From NCBI GenBank assembly GCA_045588485.1, contig JAZNEI010000014.1, positions 21,150 through 85,149 of the forward strand: a stretch of 64,000 nt of DNA, given 5' to 3'. Shown here in pieces: positions 32,322-41,239 of the stretch. The DNA comes from HGM04593 sp045588485. Lineage in GTDB: Bacteria > Bacteroidota > Bacteroidia > Bacteroidales > Bacteroidaceae. How positions within the stretch are numbered: the first letter of the stretch is position 1; each line of letters starts with the position of its first letter. Position numbers and translations under genes: made by a program. Under the pieces are notes generated by a model, which saw only the letters and a list, made by a program, of their open reading frames with translations, ran no database searches and was not told the DNA's origin.

Positions 32322-33650
32322 TCAATTTTCTTTTTGAATTTCGACAGGCAACGTTGCTTTGATTCTCACAAGACGGTGCTTGTCTTTTTGCATAACTTCG
32401 AAAAGAATATCGTTACAAACAATTTTCTCGTGCAAACGAGGGAATTCGCCTTTAAGTTCCAACAATAGTCCTGCCAAAGTATCTGCTTCACCTACATAAT
32501 CCTCAAAATCATCGGCATCAAGGTCCATAATCTTATAGAAGTCACTTAACAGAGTACGCCCGTCAAACTCAACGGTTTTCTCATCGATACGTTCGTAGCT
32601 GCTATCAGGTTCATCAAACTCATCATTTATCTCACCTACAATTTCCTCTATAATATCCTCTAATGTAATAAGCCCTGATACACCGCCATACTCATCGGCA
32701 ACAATAGCCATATGAACACGTACAGCCTGAAAATCACAGAGCAAATCATCAATTTTCTTTGTTTCGGGCACAAAATAGGGCTGGCGCAACAGAGTCTGCC
32801 AACGGAAGTTGGCTCCACGAGTAAGATAAGGGATAAGATCTTTTATATACAATACACCACGAATATCATCCTGTCGGTCACCGTGCACAGGTATTCTCGA
32901 ATAGGCATTCTCGGCAGCACAACGCAACACTTCGTCGAATGGAGCATGAATATCAAGCATAACCATATCCATTCGCGATGTCATTATATCCTTGACAGTC
33001 TCATCTCCGAAGCGTATAATACCTTCGAGCATATTTTTCTGCTCGCTTATCTCTTTAGTATCGGTAAGTTCGAGCGCCTGTTCGAGTTCATCTACCGAAA
33101 GTGAGAAATTCTGCTTCTTCGAGAGCCTCTCGGTAAAGCGAGTCGAACGCACCAACATTGTTGAAAAAGGCGTGAGTAGACGGCTGAGAGCATACAAAGG
33201 AGTTGCAGCAAAATGCACATATATCCACGTATTATTTTTAGAATACAATTTAGGCATCACCTCGCCGAAAAGCAACAACAGGAATGTCAATATCACCGTC
33301 AACACTAAGAATTCGAGCCAGGGAGCCGCAAACGTAAGCACCGACATAAAGAAAAAATTGAGAAGCATAACTATACCCACATTGACAAAGTCATTGGCTA
33401 TAAGTATAGTAGCAAGCAATCGTTCGGGATCTTTCAAAAGATGCAGTATACGCCCATCCGACACCGAATCACTCTCGGCACACTTATCAAGTTCCGATTG
33501 TGTGAGTGAAAAGAAAGCTATTTCGGAACCCGATACAAAAGCAGATACCATCAACAGCAATATGGCCACTAACAGAGCTGCTATAGCTGCAGCATTGGGC
33601 ACATGAGTAGTTACCAATTGTAAAAGAGGAATAATATCAATATCCATCAT
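32322..33650 (-). CDS. gldE: GldE-like CNNM/CorC-type membrane protein
   Basis: A 442-residue protein. A CNNM transmembrane domain (about 20-205) has four hydrophobic spans, with SAFVSGSEIAFFSLTQSELDK near its start. Two CBS motifs follow (about 215-345), with DIMTSRMDMVMLDIHAPFDEVLR and VADEYGGVSGLITLEDIIEEIVGEI. A CorC_HlyC domain (about 360-435) closes it. Family relatives transport or regulate Mg2+/Co2+. In Bacteroidota the gene next to ssb is usually named gldE for gliding/T9SS association, which fits the two T9SS cargo proteins in this window. It starts 7 bases after the ssb stop codon. Confidence 0.85.
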   Translation of the reverse strand: MMDIDIIPLLQLVTTHVPNAAAIAALLVAILLLMVSAFVSGSEIAFFSLTQSELDKCAESDSVSDGRILHLLKDPERLLATILIANDFVNVGIVMLLNFFFMSVLTFAAPWLEFLVLTVILTFLLLLFGEVMPKLYSKNNTWIYVHFAATPLYALSRLLTPFSTMLVRSTRFTERLSKKQNFSLSVDELEQALELTDTKEISEQKNMLEGIIRFGDETVKDIMTSRMDMVMLDIHAPFDEVLRCAAENAYSRIPVHGDRQDDIRGVLYIKDLIPYLTRGANFRWQTLLRQPYFVPETKKIDDLLCDFQAVRVHMAIVADEYGGVSGLITLEDIIEEIVGEINDEFDEPDSSYERIDEKTVEFDGRTLLSDFYKIMDLDADDFEDYVGEADTLAGLLLELKGEFPRLHEKIVCNDILFEVMQKDKHRLVRIKATLPVEIQKEN

Positions 33651-33657
33651 CTAATAT

Positions 33658-34026
33658 TTACATTCCACCATTTGCTGCATCTGCTGCCGTGGCACGTGTC
33701 GACAACATCTCCATCGACTCGGCCAAAATCTCGGTACGGTAGCGACGAATACCATTCTGATCCTCGTAGGTATTTGTTCTTATTTTCCCCTCGATATATA
33801 TGCGGTCGCCCTTGTGTACATACTTCTCGGCAACCTCGGCCAAGCCACCCCACAAGACAACATTATGCCATTCGGTACGTTCGGGTACCTGTGTGCCATT
33901 CTGCAGAGTGTAGGCACGCTCGGTAGTGGCCATAACAATATTAGCGACAGCCACATTACGGTCGAGATGACGTACATCAGGCTCTTTACCCACATTTCCA
34001 ATTAATATAACTTTATTTACAGACAT
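33658..34026 (-). CDS. ssb: Single-stranded DNA-binding protein
   Basis: A 122-residue SSB that coats single-stranded DNA in replication and repair. The OB fold is clear: SVNKVILIGNVGKEPDVRHLDRNVAVANIVMATTERA, WHNVVLWGGLAEVAEKYVHKGDRIYIEGKIRTNTYEDQNGIRRYRTEILAE. It is shorter than the E. coli protein and lacks the long Gly/Gln tail with the acidic DDDIPF end; it stops at AANGGM. Short SSBs are usual in Bacteroidota. It is cotranscribed with gldE. Confidence 0.95.
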   Translation of the reverse strand: MSVNKVILIGNVGKEPDVRHLDRNVAVANIVMATTERAYTLQNGTQVPERTEWHNVVLWGGLAEVAEKYVHKGDRIYIEGKIRTNTYEDQNGIRRYRTEILAESMEMLSTRATAADAANGGM

Positions 34027-34299
34027 AAATATTTAGAAGCTGTTAAAACTCAAAAAAAACACAAAAGATGTCAACTCATTCTTTTAAATATTCAAAACAA
34101 AAGATACATATTTGAGCAACATCTCATTTTGCCTGCAAATTTACTACAAAAAATACAAAAACAGAAATTTAGCGATAGAATGTTAAGTATCCATCGGCAT
34201 ATAAATAGAGTAACACTGCATAAGAGAGAGTCTATGAATATAAAAATCTATGCAATCAACACAAAATGAGCCTTTTTTCGCAAAAAAAAGCAATTAAAT

Positions 34300-34330
34300 T
34301 TCGGCATAAGTAAAAAAAGCTATATATTTG
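34300..34330 (+). promoter_or_regulatory. Promoter of the HU gene
   Basis: TATATTTG at 34323-34330 fits TAnnTTTG. TTCG (34300-34303) lies 19 bases upstream, one base off the -33 consensus. The 355-base region 34027-34381 shows no gene; its remainder is AT-rich. Confidence 0.6.
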
Positions 34331-34381
34331 CCATCCGAAATGAAAAACGTCAATTCACTTATAAATTAAATATATAGAAAA

Positions 34382-34657
34382 ATGACAAAAGCAGAGGTTG
34401 TTAACGAAATTGCAAAAAAGACAGGTATTGAGAAGGCAGCTGTCCTTGTTACTGTTGAAGCATTTATGGATGTAGTAAAAAAGTCATTATCGGACCACGA
34501 ACCTGTGTATCTGCGCGGTTTCGGTAGTTTTATCATTAAGGAAAGAGCAGAGAAGACTGCAAGAGATATTAAGTTGGATAAACCTATGATTATCCCCGCA
34601 CATTCTATCCCGGCATTCAAGCCTGCCAAAGTTTTTGTAAATGAAGTAAAGAAATAA
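34382..34657 (+). CDS. HU-family DNA-binding protein
   Basis: A 91-residue histone-like protein that bends and compacts DNA. It has the usual layout: two helices (KAEVVNEIAKKTGIEKAAVLVTVEAFMDVVKKSL), then YLRGFGSFIIKERAEKTARDIKLDKPMIIPAHSIPAFKPAKVF, the beta arm and C-terminal helix. A single gene copy is visible; further paralogues are usual in the phylum. It has its own consensus-type promoter and is followed 32 bases later by the tiny basic protein gene at 34690. Confidence 0.95.
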   Translation: MTKAEVVNEIAKKTGIEKAAVLVTVEAFMDVVKKSLSDHEPVYLRGFGSFIIKERAEKTARDIKLDKPMIIPAHSIPAFKPAKVFVNEVKK

Positions 34658-34689
34658 TTCTAATATTAACTTAATAAACATTATTAACT

Positions 34690-34782
34690 ATGCCCAGCGG
34701 TAAGAAAAAGAAAAGACATAAAATGTCTACGCACAAGCGTAAAAAAAGATTGAGAAAGAACAGACATAAGAGCAAGAAGTAA
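34690..34782 (+). CDS. 30-residue AURKAIP1/COX24-type ribosomal-like protein (bS22-like)
   Basis: MPSGKKKKRHKMSTHKRKKR, then LRKNRHKSKK: 30 residues, 18 of them Lys or Arg. The K-K-R-x-K-x-x-T-H-K-R-K-K-R-x-R-K-x-R-H-K core matches the COX24/AURKAIP1 C-terminal family, whose bacterial relatives (bS22 type) bind near the 30S decoding centre. Family members in Bacteroidota have this length. It follows HU by 32 bases. It is below most gene-finder length limits. Confidence 0.85.
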   Translation: MPSGKKKKRHKMSTHKRKKRLRKNRHKSKK

Positions 34783-34952
34783 AATGTCTGCATGAATACA
34801 AAGAACAAACTTGCCGAACACAAAAATAGATGTAGCAAGTTTGTTCTTTGTGTTAAAAATTTGTTCATGCCCCGGTTAAGGGCACTATAGGGGAGAAAGG
34901 CTTCGCCCCACAAAACAAGAAGCCATAAAACTAAATCAAAATAAAAGTTATT

Positions 34953-36530
34953 GTGACCAGCGAACTCATTATTAATGTTCAACCCGGCGAAGTCTCCATA
35001 GCAATTACCGAAGACAAGCAGCTTGTGGAGTTTCAGAAGGAAGAACAGACAGCATCATTCTCGGTAGGCAATATCTACCTTGGCCGCGTAAAGAAGATTA
35101 TGCCCGGCCTGAATGCCTGCTTCGTGGACGTGGGTTCCGACAAAGACGCATTCCTTCACTATTTGGATTTAGGACCACAATTCTACTCTCTACAAAAATA
35201 CATTAAACAGGTAACCAGCGACCGCAAAAAGAGTTTCCCCATGTCCAAGGCATCTATAATGCCCGAAAAGGGGAAAGACGGAAATATATCCGAAGCTTTA
35301 CAGACAGGCCAGGAGATTCTTGTACAGGTAACAAAAGAGCCTATAAGTACCAAAGGTCCCCGCCTCACAGGCGAGATATCATTTGCCGGTCGTTTTCTTA
35401 TACTGATACCATTTGAAGACAAGGTATCAGTATCATCAAAAATAAAGTCACCCGAGGAGCGTACACGCCTCAAACAGTTGCTGCAAAGTATCAAGCCGAA
35501 GAATTATGGTGTGATAGTGCGTACCGTTGCCGAGGGTAAACGTGTTGCCGAGCTTGACACCGAGCTTCGCCAGCTTGTCGAGAGTTGGGAGAGACTAATT
35601 GCAAAAACACGTACAGCAACAAAGCCCCCTACCCTCGTTCACGAAGAGTCGGACCGCACAGTAGCCCTGCTACGCGACCTCTTCAACCCCTCGTACGAGA
35701 GCATACACGTAAACAATGTCGATGTATGGAAAGAGATTAAAAATTATGTCTCACAGATAGCCCCCGAGAGAACCGATGTAGTAAAGTTATATCGTGGCGA
35801 GCTACCCATCTTCGACCACTTTGCAATAACCAAACAGATAAAATCGTCTTTCGGACGTATTGTCTCGTTCAAGGGAGGAGCCTATTTGGTAATAGAGCAC
35901 ACCGAAGCCATGCACGTTGTAGATGTAAACAGTGGTAACAGAGCACGCAACAACGCAACAACACAAGAGGATAATGCACTTGCAGTTAACCTTGCAGCCG
36001 CCGACGAATTGGCACGCCAGCTGAGACTCAGAGACATGGGCGGTATAATAGTTGTCGACTTCATCGATATGGACAAATCGGAGAACCGCCAGAAGCTCTA
36101 CGAACGTATGACCGAAAACATGGAACACGACAGGGCAAAGCACAACATTCTGCCACTGAGCAAGTTCGGTCTTATGCAGATTACCCGTCAGAGGGTGCGT
36201 CCCGTAACAGACATGCCTGTAGAGGAAAAATGTCCCACCTGTTTTGGGAAAGGGAAAGTGCAATCATCCATACTGTTTACCGACACATTAGAGAGTAAGA
36301 TAAACACTTTGGTCAATAACACCGGTGTACGTAAGTTCGCACTGCACATACACCCCTACGTTGCCGCCTACATAAACAAAGGTTTTATATCCTTGTATCG
36401 TAGATGGCAAATGAAATACGGATTAGGAATAAGCGTCATTCCCAATCAGAACCTTGCATTCTTAGAGTATCATTTCTATGATGCCTCGGGCAAGGAGATT
36501 GATATGAAAGAGGAATCCGAAGTAAAATGA
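34953..36530 (+). CDS. rng: Ribonuclease G/E family protein
   Basis: A 525-residue RNase E/G catalytic-type protein. It begins at GTG 34953 (the product reads TSELIINVQPGEVSIAI); an upstream ATG is not available in frame. The S1 domain lies in residues 35-130 (VGNIYLGRVKKIMPGLNACFVDVGSDKDAFLHY), the DNase-I-like catalytic part includes GGIIVVDFIDMDK, and the zinc-link is CPTCFGKGKV near 430. It is intermediate in length and lacks the long E. coli RNase E scaffold, as is usual in this phylum. Substrates are mRNA and rRNA precursors. It ends before an 18-bp perfect hairpin. Confidence 0.93.
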   Translation: MTSELIINVQPGEVSIAITEDKQLVEFQKEEQTASFSVGNIYLGRVKKIMPGLNACFVDVGSDKDAFLHYLDLGPQFYSLQKYIKQVTSDRKKSFPMSKASIMPEKGKDGNISEALQTGQEILVQVTKEPISTKGPRLTGEISFAGRFLILIPFEDKVSVSSKIKSPEERTRLKQLLQSIKPKNYGVIVRTVAEGKRVAELDTELRQLVESWERLIAKTRTATKPPTLVHEESDRTVALLRDLFNPSYESIHVNNVDVWKEIKNYVSQIAPERTDVVKLYRGELPIFDHFAITKQIKSSFGRIVSFKGGAYLVIEHTEAMHVVDVNSGNRARNNATTQEDNALAVNLAAADELARQLRLRDMGGIIVVDFIDMDKSENRQKLYERMTENMEHDRAKHNILPLSKFGLMQITRQRVRPVTDMPVEEKCPTCFGKGKVQSSILFTDTLESKINTLVNNTGVRKFALHIHPYVAAYINKGFISLYRRWQMKYGLGISVIPNQNLAFLEYHFYDASGKEIDMKEESEVK

Positions 36531-36546
36531 CATAAGTCATAACTCT

Positions 36547-36587
36547 ACAAATAATGCCGACAAGTAGCGCTTGTCGGCATTATTTGT
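36547..36587. terminator. Bidirectional terminator, perfect 18-base stem
   Basis: ACAAATAATGCCGACAAG (36547-36564) and CTTGTCGGCATTATTTGT (36570-36587) pair fully around a 5-base loop. It lies between the convergent stops of the RNase gene and the 36590 gene. Confidence 0.88.
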
Positions 36588-36589
36588 AG

Positions 36590-36940
36590 TTACCACATTA
36601 ACACATTCTGTTGTTTTAGATTCTCATACATTGACACAACACGTTGATAATCAAGAAAGCGTACTCTATCTACAATAGGGCTAAAGATTGAAACATGTAA
36701 TTTGTCCTCAAACTCCTCCTTGCGTTGTTTATCTGCTACTATGAAAAAGCCTGCAAAAAAATCTTGTAACTCATAGAATTTCGTCAAAGATTTTTTTATA
36801 TCTGTTGTATGTTCAATCTCATAAAAATCGGACGGTAATCCCCTCTCATTAAACCAAATAACATCTACAGTTTTCGCTTTACGCAATATATTATCATAAG
36901 TAAATAAAGGTAAGGTTGTTGTATCTACTATTGCGCTCAA
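36590..36940 (-). CDS. Nuclease-like C-terminal fragment or small hypothetical protein
   Basis: A 116-residue protein: ILRKAKTVDVIWFNERGLPSDFYEIEHTTDIKKSLTKFYELQDF, then FAGFFIVADKQRKEEFEDKL. The pattern D-V-I-W-F and F-Y-E-I-E-H followed by a T-D-I helix, then Y-E-L-Q-D-F and F-I-V-A-D, recalls restriction-endonuclease-like folds in larger Bacteroidota proteins where the E-x-E/H pair would bind metal. There is no clear upstream extension on this strand (the ~48 bases before the start run into comF), so it may be a truncated remnant. Family assignment is uncertain. Confidence 0.5.
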   Translation of the reverse strand: MSAIVDTTTLPLFTYDNILRKAKTVDVIWFNERGLPSDFYEIEHTTDIKKSLTKFYELQDFFAGFFIVADKQRKEEFEDKLHVSIFSPIVDRVRFLDYQRVVSMYENLKQQNVLMW

Positions 36941-36988
36941 ACGTGAGTCTAAGTTTACTCGGCACGCATATAATTTTGTATTATAATG

Positions 36989-37675
36989 TCATATTGTATT
37001 CGACGAATAAGCAAGAGTAAAAATTTTCACACGACAACCCACAGCCACAAGTGCTCGGGCGCAATCGGAAATGGTGGCACCGGTGGTAAGAACATCATCG
37101 ACAAGAAGAACGTGCTTTCCACTAACTACATCGGGTTGAGAGACTGAAAATATTCCTTCAACATTCTTCCACCTCTCCTCGCGGTTTTTATGCGTCTGTG
37201 TCTCATTAGCCATTGTACGGCTCACGCACCCTTTACACACCGGAATACCTGTCACCCGAGATAGTCCCTCGGCTATGTAATCGCATTGATTATATCCACG
37301 ACTGCGCTCTTTATTACGCGACAAAGGCAAAGGTATAATAAGCTCTACCCCGTCGAAAAATCCCTTTGGCAGTAGTTCTTTTGCCGCATTGTTGGCAAGC
37401 AACAGGCCTATCTGCGGTCGATTATTGTACTTAAGATTATGAAGCAAATTGTTATAAGGCGACCCTTTACGATAATAAAAATAGGATGCTGCACCATCTA
37501 CAGGAACTATTCCCCAGAATATTTTCTCGAGTTCGGCACAATGTGCATCGTCTATCAAAGGCATTGCAAAAAGACAGTTAAGGCAAAGTTCCTGTTCACC
37601 ACGAGACAGCAACTCGCCACACACCGCACAATGGCGTGACATTATAAAATCGAGAAAATCAGAAATCCATTTCAT
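36989..37675 (-). CDS. comF: ComF-family phosphoribosyltransferase-like protein
   Basis: A 228-residue protein. The N-terminal zinc-binding part is CAVCGELLSRGEQELCLNC (about 16-34). A phosphoribosyltransferase-type fold follows, with LLLANNAAKELLPKG, ELIIPLPLSRNKERSRGYNQCDYIAEGLS, and the PRPP-loop VLLVDDVLTTGATISDC near residue 186. ComF is needed for DNA uptake in naturally competent bacteria and occurs widely in Bacteroidota. It overlaps the recX gene by 17 bases at its start. Confidence 0.93.
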   Translation of the reverse strand: MKWISDFLDFIMSRHCAVCGELLSRGEQELCLNCLFAMPLIDDAHCAELEKIFWGIVPVDGAASYFYYRKGSPYNNLLHNLKYNNRPQIGLLLANNAAKELLPKGFFDGVELIIPLPLSRNKERSRGYNQCDYIAEGLSRVTGIPVCKGCVSRTMANETQTHKNREERWKNVEGIFSVSQPDVVSGKHVLLVDDVLTTGATISDCARALVAVGCRVKIFTLAYSSNTI

Positions 37676-38135
37676 CGGGATTGAATTTTATCGCCTGCAT
37701 AATAAGATTCGGCTCGAATCCACGACTCACTGCGAACCTGAGTATTTTCTGCCTCGAAGCATAATCATCCTTTCCGCGCAGTTCGCGGCGTTTCGAGTCT
37801 ATTACCTCGCACAGAATTCTCATATACATCTCATCATCAGTCTGTTCCAAGGCTTCTTTAATCAAACTCTGATGAATTCTTTTTTCACGTAGTGCTGCCG
37901 ATATTTTAACACGTCCCCAACGATTGAAACGCAGTTTATCATTAACAAAAGCATGTGAATAACGCTCTTCATTGATAAAATTTTCCTGTTTCAATCTATT
38001 CAGAATACGTTGCTGCACCGTAATATCCACACCCCACGCAACAAGTTTCGCCGTAACTTCACTTATGCAGCGTTCACACGTCGTACAATAGGATGCGGCT
38101 TTATTCAAAGCCTCGGATTCACTAAGTTCTTTCAT
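37659..38135 (-). CDS. recX: Regulatory protein RecX
   Basis: A 158-residue helical protein. Features are NKAASYCTTCERCISEVTAKLVAWGV at the start, LKQENFINEERYSHAFVNDKLRFNRWGRVKISAALREKRI in the middle, and REKILRFAVSRGFEPNLIMQAIK near the end, the typical three-repeat RecX arrangement. RecX limits RecA filament growth. Two cysteines near residues 17-20 are common in this phylum. It overlaps comF by 17 bases; recA itself is not in the window. Confidence 0.9.
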   Translation of the reverse strand: MKELSESEALNKAASYCTTCERCISEVTAKLVAWGVDITVQQRILNRLKQENFINEERYSHAFVNDKLRFNRWGRVKISAALREKRIHQSLIKEALEQTDDEMYMRILCEVIDSKRRELRGKDDYASRQKILRFAVSRGFEPNLIMQAIKFNPDEMDF

Positions 38136-38342
38136 TTTATGCCTAAACTATTTCCTACTATCACACAAAATATCATATCACTTCTGTGTATTGATATACA
38201 AAATTAAGTCAAAAAACAGATAAAAACAAATATAGTTCGCAACAGACACCACTCAATTATAACAAATTTTCACCTTATATAATAGCATCAGGGATAAAAT
38301 TCAGCATTTTTGCAGAAAAAACAAAAAAAAGTTACCCAAACT

Positions 38343-38373
38343 ATTGTTTTAACTAAAATTATTCATACATTTG
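38343..38373 (+). promoter_or_regulatory. Promoter of the threonine leader transcript
   Basis: TACATTTG at 38366-38373 fits TAnnTTTG exactly, with ATTG (38343-38346) about 19 bases before it. The predicted transcript start is near 38380, about 16 bases before the leader ATG. Confidence 0.65.
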
Positions 38374-38395
38374 CCAAAGTCACAAGAGAAAACAG

Positions 38396-38503
38396 ATGAA
38401 CAGCTATTTTCGACATACAACGATAACTCTATCAACTACCATAGTCACGACTACAGGTAGTACTATCGGCTGTACATCTACTATTACAACCCTTAGGGGT
38501 TAG
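38396..38503 (+). CDS. Threonine leader peptide (35 residues, 13 Thr)
   Basis: ATG at 38396 opens MNSYFRHTTITLSTTIVTTT, then GSTIGCTSTITTLRG and a stop at 38501-38503. Of 35 residues 13 are Thr and 4 are Ile, and both amino acids are end products that derive from the downstream pathway. It lies just before the PGM-like homoserine kinase and thrC genes. A hairpin overlaps its end. Ribosome stalling at Thr codons when charged tRNA-Thr is low would control readthrough, as for classical thr leaders. No thrA gene lies in between. Confidence 0.85.
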   Translation: MNSYFRHTTITLSTTIVTTTGSTIGCTSTITTLRG

Positions 38504-38516
38504 GGTTATATTTTTT
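38488..38516 (+). terminator. Attenuator-type hairpin of the threonine leader
   Basis: AACCCTTA (38488-38495) can pair with TAGGGTT (38501-38507), with one bulge, or with the nearer GGGTT. A T-rich run (TATATTTTTTG) follows. It overlaps the leader stop codon, closer than in enterobacterial attenuators, so the mechanism may differ. A second hairpin, ACAAGCAT (38566-38573) with ATGCTTGT (38583-38590), lies downstream in the 167-base region before the next gene. Confidence 0.55.
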
Positions 38517-38670
38517 GTTTCTACGCGAAACATCTTTTCAGCATTTTTCTTATTCTTTACAAATAACAAGCATTTAATTTATATGCTTGTAGTATTAATC
38601 GGGTTAGACGTATAGATTTACGTTATAACACCACCCTATATTTAATGGGGAAAAATATCTGACAAAAAAG

Positions 38671-39882
38671 ATGAAACACATTATAATCTTAGGAGACGGA
38701 ATGGCCGACTGGCCGGTTGAATCATTAGGAGGAAAAACAGTTATGCAAGCAGCCCACACACCATATATGGACAAATTGGCAAGAGAGGGACGTTGCGGTC
38801 GGCTGATAACAGTAGCCGACGGATTCCACCCCGGTAGCGAGGTTGCCAATATGTCGGTACTCGGATACGACCTGCAGAGAGTATATGAAGGGCGTGGTCC
38901 TTTAGAGGCTGCCAGCATAGGAGTGGAGTTAAAAGAGGGCGAGCTTGCACTGCGTTGCAATATTGTTTGTATCAACGACCACATACTAAAGAACCACTCG
39001 GCAGGACACATTACCACAGCCGAGGCCGACATTCTCATCAGATATCTTCAAGAGCATTTAGGTAACGAACGTGTGCGTTTCCACACAGGAATACAGTATC
39101 GTCACCTGCTTGTGATAAAGGGTGGCGACAAACGTATCAGCTGTACACCGCCACACGACATTCCGGGTCGACACTATCTGCCTTATCTTGTAAAGGCCGA
39201 TGTTCCCGAGGCCGAAGAGACAGCCAATCTGATAAACGAACTGATTGTAAAGTCGCAGCAGCTGTTGGCCGGTCACCCTTTGAACAAACAGCGCATGAGC
39301 GAAGGTAAAGATGCAGCAAATAGTATCTGGCCTTGGGGTGGCGGCTACCGTCCGCAGATGGAACTGTTGAGCAGCAAATTTCCACAGATAAAGAGAGGTT
39401 CGGTTATTTCGGCAGTAGACCTTATACGTGGAATAGGACGATACGCTGGATTACGTGTACTCGAAGTAGAGGGTGCAACAGGATTATACGACACAAACTA
39501 CGAGAACAAAACAACTGCACTGCTCGAAGCACTAAAGGAGGACGATTTTGTCTATCTGCACATTGAGGCCAGCGACGAGGCAGGCCACGAAGGTGATGTG
39601 GCATTAAAGATGAGAACGATAGAGAATCTCGACAGCCGCGCAATAGGACCCATCTACGAGGCGGTGAAACAGATGGAGGAACCGGTGGCAATAGCTGTGC
39701 TCCCCGACCACCCCACCCCCTGCAAATATCGCACCCACACCGCCGAGCCTGTTCCTTTCCTCGTATGGTATCCGGGAATAACACCCGACAGCGTAAAGAC
39801 ATTCGACGAAGAGGCTGCAAAACAGGGCAGTTACGGACTTATGCAAAGAGACGAGTTTATAAATACATTTATGTATAATTAA
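38671..39882 (+). CDS. PGM-like (alkaline-phosphatase superfamily) protein, probable homoserine kinase
   Basis: A 403-residue protein. It begins MKHIIILGDGMADWPVESLG, with the metal-binding D of G-D-G-M-A-D. Later HIEASDEAGHEGDVALKMRTIE and IAVLPDHPTP hold the D/H residues of the second metal site. Annotation pipelines call it cofactor-independent phosphoglycerate mutase (apgM). Its position between the threonine leader and thrC supports a homoserine-kinase role, as has been reported for PGM-like proteins in bacteria lacking standard thrB. The ATP-dependent reaction makes O-phosphohomoserine for ThrC. The gene ends 12 bases before thrC. Confidence 0.88.
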   Translation: MKHIIILGDGMADWPVESLGGKTVMQAAHTPYMDKLAREGRCGRLITVADGFHPGSEVANMSVLGYDLQRVYEGRGPLEAASIGVELKEGELALRCNIVCINDHILKNHSAGHITTAEADILIRYLQEHLGNERVRFHTGIQYRHLLVIKGGDKRISCTPPHDIPGRHYLPYLVKADVPEAEETANLINELIVKSQQLLAGHPLNKQRMSEGKDAANSIWPWGGGYRPQMELLSSKFPQIKRGSVISAVDLIRGIGRYAGLRVLEVEGATGLYDTNYENKTTALLEALKEDDFVYLHIEASDEAGHEGDVALKMRTIENLDSRAIGPIYEAVKQMEEPVAIAVLPDHPTPCKYRTHTAEPVPFLVWYPGITPDSVKTFDEEAAKQGSYGLMQRDEFINTFMYN

Positions 39883-39894
39883 CAAGAGAAGAAT

Positions 39895-41226
39895 ATGAAA
39901 TACTATAGCACAAACGGAATTGTAAGCAATATAAGCCTTGACGAAGCTGTAATAAAGGGACTCGCAGCCGACAAAGGACTTTTCATGCCTGAGAAAATTA
40001 AACAGTTGCCAAAAGAGTTTTTCGAGCAGATAGATACGATGAGTCTGCAAGAGATTGCTTATCGTGTTGCCGAGGCTTTCTTCGGCGAGGATATTCCTGC
40101 CGATGACTTAAGAAAGATTGTCAACGAGACTCTCAGTTTCGACATTCCAATTGTACAGGTAAAGGAGAATATCTTCTCGCTTGAGTTGTTTCACGGGCCT
40201 ACTCTCGCATTCAAAGATGTTGGTGCGCGTTTTATGGCACGTATGTTAGGGTATTTTGTAAAGGGTAACAACAATAAATGCATAAATGTGCTTGTGGCTA
40301 CCTCGGGCGATACGGGCAGCGCTGTTGCCAACGGTTTTCTGAATGTCGATGGTGTGCAGGTGTATGTGCTCTACCCCAAAGGCAAGGTTAGCGAGATTCA
40401 GGAGAAGCAGTTCACCACTTTGGGTAATAATATAACAGCTCTTGAGATTGACGGCTGTTTCGACGACTGCCAGGCTCTTGTAAAGAGTGCTTTTATGGAC
40501 GGGGAGCTGCGCTGCAAGATGTTCCTTACTAGTGCAAACTCAATTAATCTTGCTCGTTTCTTGCCGCAGTCGTTCTACTATTTCTGGGCATACGCGCAAC
40601 TGAAGAGGATGGGCCGAGAGCAGGAGCTTGTCGTATCTGTCCCCAGCGGTAATTTCGGTAACCTCACAGCAGGACTGTTTGCAAAGAGGATGGGACTGCC
40701 TATCAAGCATTTTATTGCTGCCAACAATCGCAATGATATTTTCTACAATTATTTACAGACGGGGGAATATAACCCGCGACCATCGATTGCTACAATAGCT
40801 AATGCTATGGATGTTGGTAATCCCAGCAATTTTGCACGTATAATATCTCTTTATAATGATGACCATAGTGCTGTATGTAATGATATTTCGGGCGCAACAT
40901 ACGACGACAATCAAATTGCCGAGGGGGTTAAAATGGTTTATGACGAGACCGGCTATCTGCTCGACCCTCACGGTGCCTGTGGCTATCTTGCTCTTGAAGA
41001 GTATCTTGGCGACGGTGAGACTGGTATTTTCCTCGAGACGGCGCATCCTGCAAAATTCAAAGAGACAATTGAGAATATTTTGCAACGGGAGATTGGGATT
41101 CCTGAAAAATTGCAGGAGTTTATGAAGGGCGAAAAACGGTCGGTTGAGCTTGGGCATAAATTCGAGGAGTTTAAGGAGTATCTTCTAAAAGAGGTGCTCC
41201 ACGAGGGTAGTGAGATTTATTATTAA
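39895..41226 (+). CDS. thrC: Threonine synthase
   Basis: A 443-residue PLP enzyme that converts O-phosphohomoserine to threonine. MKYYSTNGIVSNISLDEAVIKGL and ADKGLFMPEKI form the N-terminal segment. LFHGPTLAFKDVGARFMARML holds the PLP Lys (about residue 107), followed by VLVATSGDTGSAVANGF and SVPSGNFGNLTAGLFAKRMGLP. Its length suits the bacterial type with the extra N-terminal domain. It is the last gene of the leader-controlled unit. Codon use changes toward more G/T-ending codons in its second half, which may reflect recombination with another strain. Confidence 0.96.
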   Translation: MKYYSTNGIVSNISLDEAVIKGLAADKGLFMPEKIKQLPKEFFEQIDTMSLQEIAYRVAEAFFGEDIPADDLRKIVNETLSFDIPIVQVKENIFSLELFHGPTLAFKDVGARFMARMLGYFVKGNNNKCINVLVATSGDTGSAVANGFLNVDGVQVYVLYPKGKVSEIQEKQFTTLGNNITALEIDGCFDDCQALVKSAFMDGELRCKMFLTSANSINLARFLPQSFYYFWAYAQLKRMGREQELVVSVPSGNFGNLTAGLFAKRMGLPIKHFIAANNRNDIFYNYLQTGEYNPRPSIATIANAMDVGNPSNFARIISLYNDDHSAVCNDISGATYDDNQIAEGVKMVYDETGYLLDPHGACGYLALEEYLGDGETGIFLETAHPAKFKETIENILQREIGIPEKLQEFMKGEKRSVELGHKFEEFKEYLLKEVLHEGSEIYY

Positions 41227-41239
41227 TTAGGTGTGGGCT

